The notes under the pieces: model-generated | Databases searched by the model: none | Told to the model about the DNA's origin: nothing | What the model saw: the letters and a program-made list of their open reading frames with translations, nothing else | Made by a program: the position numbers and the translations under genes | Shown: positions 52,494 to 53,818 of the stretch, in pieces | How positions within the stretch are numbered: position 1 is the stretch's first letter | Layout: every line of letters begins with the position of its first letter | Origin: Bacteroidales bacterium | GTDB taxonomy: Bacteria; Bacteroidota; Bacteroidia; Bacteroidales; UBA12077 | NCBI GenBank assembly: GCA_028282785.1 | Contig: JANQHE010000071.1 | Coordinates: 68,423 to 122,240 of the forward strand | Direction of reading: 5' to 3' | DNA: 53,818 nucleotides

Positions 52494-53633
52494 ATGCCGA
52501 ACGTTTATATAAACAACATAGCAAAGTTTCTACCTAACGAACCTGTTTCCAATGATGAAATGGAGTTAATACTCGGGATGGTAAATGGTAAGCCATCTCG
52601 ATCAAGAAGAATTGTGTTACGACAGAATGGTATTCAGAACAGGTATTATGTGATTGATAAAGACGGTGAGATTAAATACAATAACGCAGAAATAACTGCA
52701 AACGCAGTTAAAAATCTTGAGAATGGAAATTTCTCGATTAAAGATATTGAAGTTTTATCGTGCGGGACTTCATTACCAGATCAGTTACTCCCTTCTCATG
52801 CTTCTATGGTTCATGGAAAACTTGAAAACAGAACATTAGAAGTTATTTCGCCATCCGGAGTATGTTGTGCAGGAATGCACTCTATGAAATATGCTTATCT
52901 ATCTGTAAGATCCGGAGAATCTAACAATGCTGTTTCAACTGGTTCAGAAGTTATTTCAACACTATTGCGCGCAGATAAATTTGCAAAGGAATTAAATTGT
53001 ACGAATCATTTGGAAGAGAATCCGATTCTTGCATTCGAAAAAGACTTCTTGCGTTGGATGCTTTCTGACGGAGCAGGAGCAATGTTACTGGAGAATAAAC
53101 CTAATGAAAAAGGTATATCATTACAAATTGAATGGATTGATACGATATCATATGCAAATGAACTAGACGCTTGCATGTACGCTGGTTCTGAGAAGAATGA
53201 AAACGGTACCTTAAAAGGTTGGAAAGAATTCGATCCTGAAATATGGTTAGAACATTCAATTTTTGCAGTTAAACAGGATGTCAGATTATTAGACAAATAC
53301 GTAATTAATCGTTGTATTACTCCACTTGCAGACTCACTTAATAAGAGAAATATAGATAGTTTTAAAGATGTGGATTACTTTTTACCGCACTTATCTTCCA
53401 TGTTCTTTAAACAACGATTGTATGATGAAATGAAAGATCAGGGAATTGAAATTCCTGAAGAAAAGTGGTTTACAAACCTTACTAAAGTAGGGAATGTAGG
53501 GTCTGCTTCAATTTATATCATATTGGATGAACTATATCATTCGGGTAATCTAAAAAAAGGTGAAAAGATTTTAGTTATGGTTCCGGAAAGCGGACGCTTT
53601 TCTTATGCCTTTATGTACTTAACGGTCGTATAG
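52494..53633 (+). CDS. darB: DarB-type ketoacyl-ACP synthase III
   Basis: FabH-like condensing enzyme of 379 residues. Catalytic Cys125 in GVCCAGMHS, His299 in FLPHLSSMFF and Asn334 in GNVGSASIYI form the Cys-His-Asn triad. The start, YINNIAKFLPNEPVSNDEMEL, and RRIVLRQNGIQNRYYVID are typical of DarB rather than housekeeping FabH. Works with DarA to join a second acyl chain to an aryl-polyene precursor. It is the last complete gene of the window; remaining cluster genes should lie beyond the right edge. Confidence 0.92.
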   Translation: MPNVYINNIAKFLPNEPVSNDEMELILGMVNGKPSRSRRIVLRQNGIQNRYYVIDKDGEIKYNNAEITANAVKNLENGNFSIKDIEVLSCGTSLPDQLLPSHASMVHGKLENRTLEVISPSGVCCAGMHSMKYAYLSVRSGESNNAVSTGSEVISTLLRADKFAKELNCTNHLEENPILAFEKDFLRWMLSDGAGAMLLENKPNEKGISLQIEWIDTISYANELDACMYAGSEKNENGTLKGWKEFDPEIWLEHSIFAVKQDVRLLDKYVINRCITPLADSLNKRNIDSFKDVDYFLPHLSSMFFKQRLYDEMKDQGIEIPEEKWFTNLTKVGNVGSASIYIILDELYHSGNLKKGEKILVMVPESGRFSYAFMYLTVV

Positions 53634-53653
53634 AAACTTACAAAATATATAAG

Positions 53654-53818
53654 AGGCTGTGCAAAAAGTCCAGTTTTACATCTAATCAGAAAATCAGGAT
53701 TTGCCCCTTCCCTAAAGGGAGCCCTGATTTTCAACATCTTCACCCCTGTCTGCCGACAAGGCAGGCTTTAGGGTTTGGGGTAAAAAGATGATGAAAATCA
53801 CATATGCTTACTTTTTAG
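53654..53818. repeat. MITE-like element, truncated by window end
   Basis: Begins with AGGCTGTGCAAAAAG, an imperfect match to the terminal repeat of the 48848 element (AGGTTGTCCAAAAAG). It contains nested inverted repeats (AAATCAGG...CCTGATTT, and CATCTTCACCCC...GGGGTAAAAAGATG) around CTGCCGACAAGGCAG. The right terminal repeat is not in the window. No coding capacity. Confidence 0.6.

Overview
The window reads as a chromosomal segment of a Bacteroidota bacterium. The DNA is AT-rich and ribosome-binding sites are mostly not recognisable. Bacteroidota-type features are present: a TonB receptor with STN, CarboxypepD_reg and plug domains, a DUF4249 lipoprotein, GH92, an A2M/PBP1C pair, and a DarA/DarB pair of the flexirubin/dialkylresorcinol type. 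I cannot fix the order or genus. I see no rRNA, tRNA or CRISPR array.

Layout. 1-1.9 kb: sparse, accessory-looking DNA with a HEPN-like protein, an NTF2-fold protein and long non-coding stretches. 1.9-6.1 kb: two secreted peptidases (S41 lipoprotein, M14). 6.3-14.4 kb: a giant thioester-type alpha-2-macroglobulin followed by penicillin-binding protein 1C. 14.4-16.4 kb: an unknown protein, an outer-membrane protein and a probable IS relic. 16.5-19.8 kb: a MocR regulator, a class III aminotransferase with an odd Cys cluster, and a membrane protein, probably one operon. 19.8-23.1 kb: a GlxA-type regulator and a run of small genes (VOC, membrane protein, two TfoX_N-like proteins, DUF2461). 23.4-29.5 kb: a CPBP protease, two SSS symporters around a sugar-nucleotidyltransferase-like gene, and an exported Pcm. 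29.5-36.4 kb: a minus-strand four-gene operon (unknown, TonB receptor, DUF4249, MG2-like protein). 36.4-40.6 kb: two gene relics (M19 dipeptidase, Pcm 3' end), then an S9 peptidase and an intact M19 dipeptidase lipoprotein. 40.6-45.7 kb: a K+ channel with a zinc ribbon, a small lipoprotein, a BlaI/BlaR1-type pair with three near-identical palindromic operators, a 58-residue winged-helix-like protein, a ferredoxin and a helical-repeat protein. 45.8-50.2 kb: GH92 mannosidase, exported MsrA, a 150-bp MITE-like repeat and a tandem two-domain adenylate kinase. 50.3-53.8 kb: a YdcF-type protein, a small membrane protein and darA-darB, probably the first genes of a flexirubin/aryl-polyene cluster continuing past the right edge, where a second MITE-like element begins.

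How the genes fit together. Much of the window concerns envelope maintenance and protein/peptide use: five secreted or anchored peptidases (S41, M14, S9, M19, CPBP), an A2M trap next to a PBP1C, and a TonB-dependent uptake operon. Pcm and MsrA, both with export signals, suggest repair of damaged proteins in the periplasm.

Most notable: (1) the dipeptidase and pcm relics upstream of the S9 peptidase, which fit an old tandem duplication of a pcm-S9-M19 unit now interrupted by the TonB operon; (2) three TACGA-N6-TCGTA operators ahead of the blaI-like gene, whose partner M56 protein carries an unusual acidic repeat domain; (3) a tandem adenylate kinase whose second domain has lost key substrate-binding residues.
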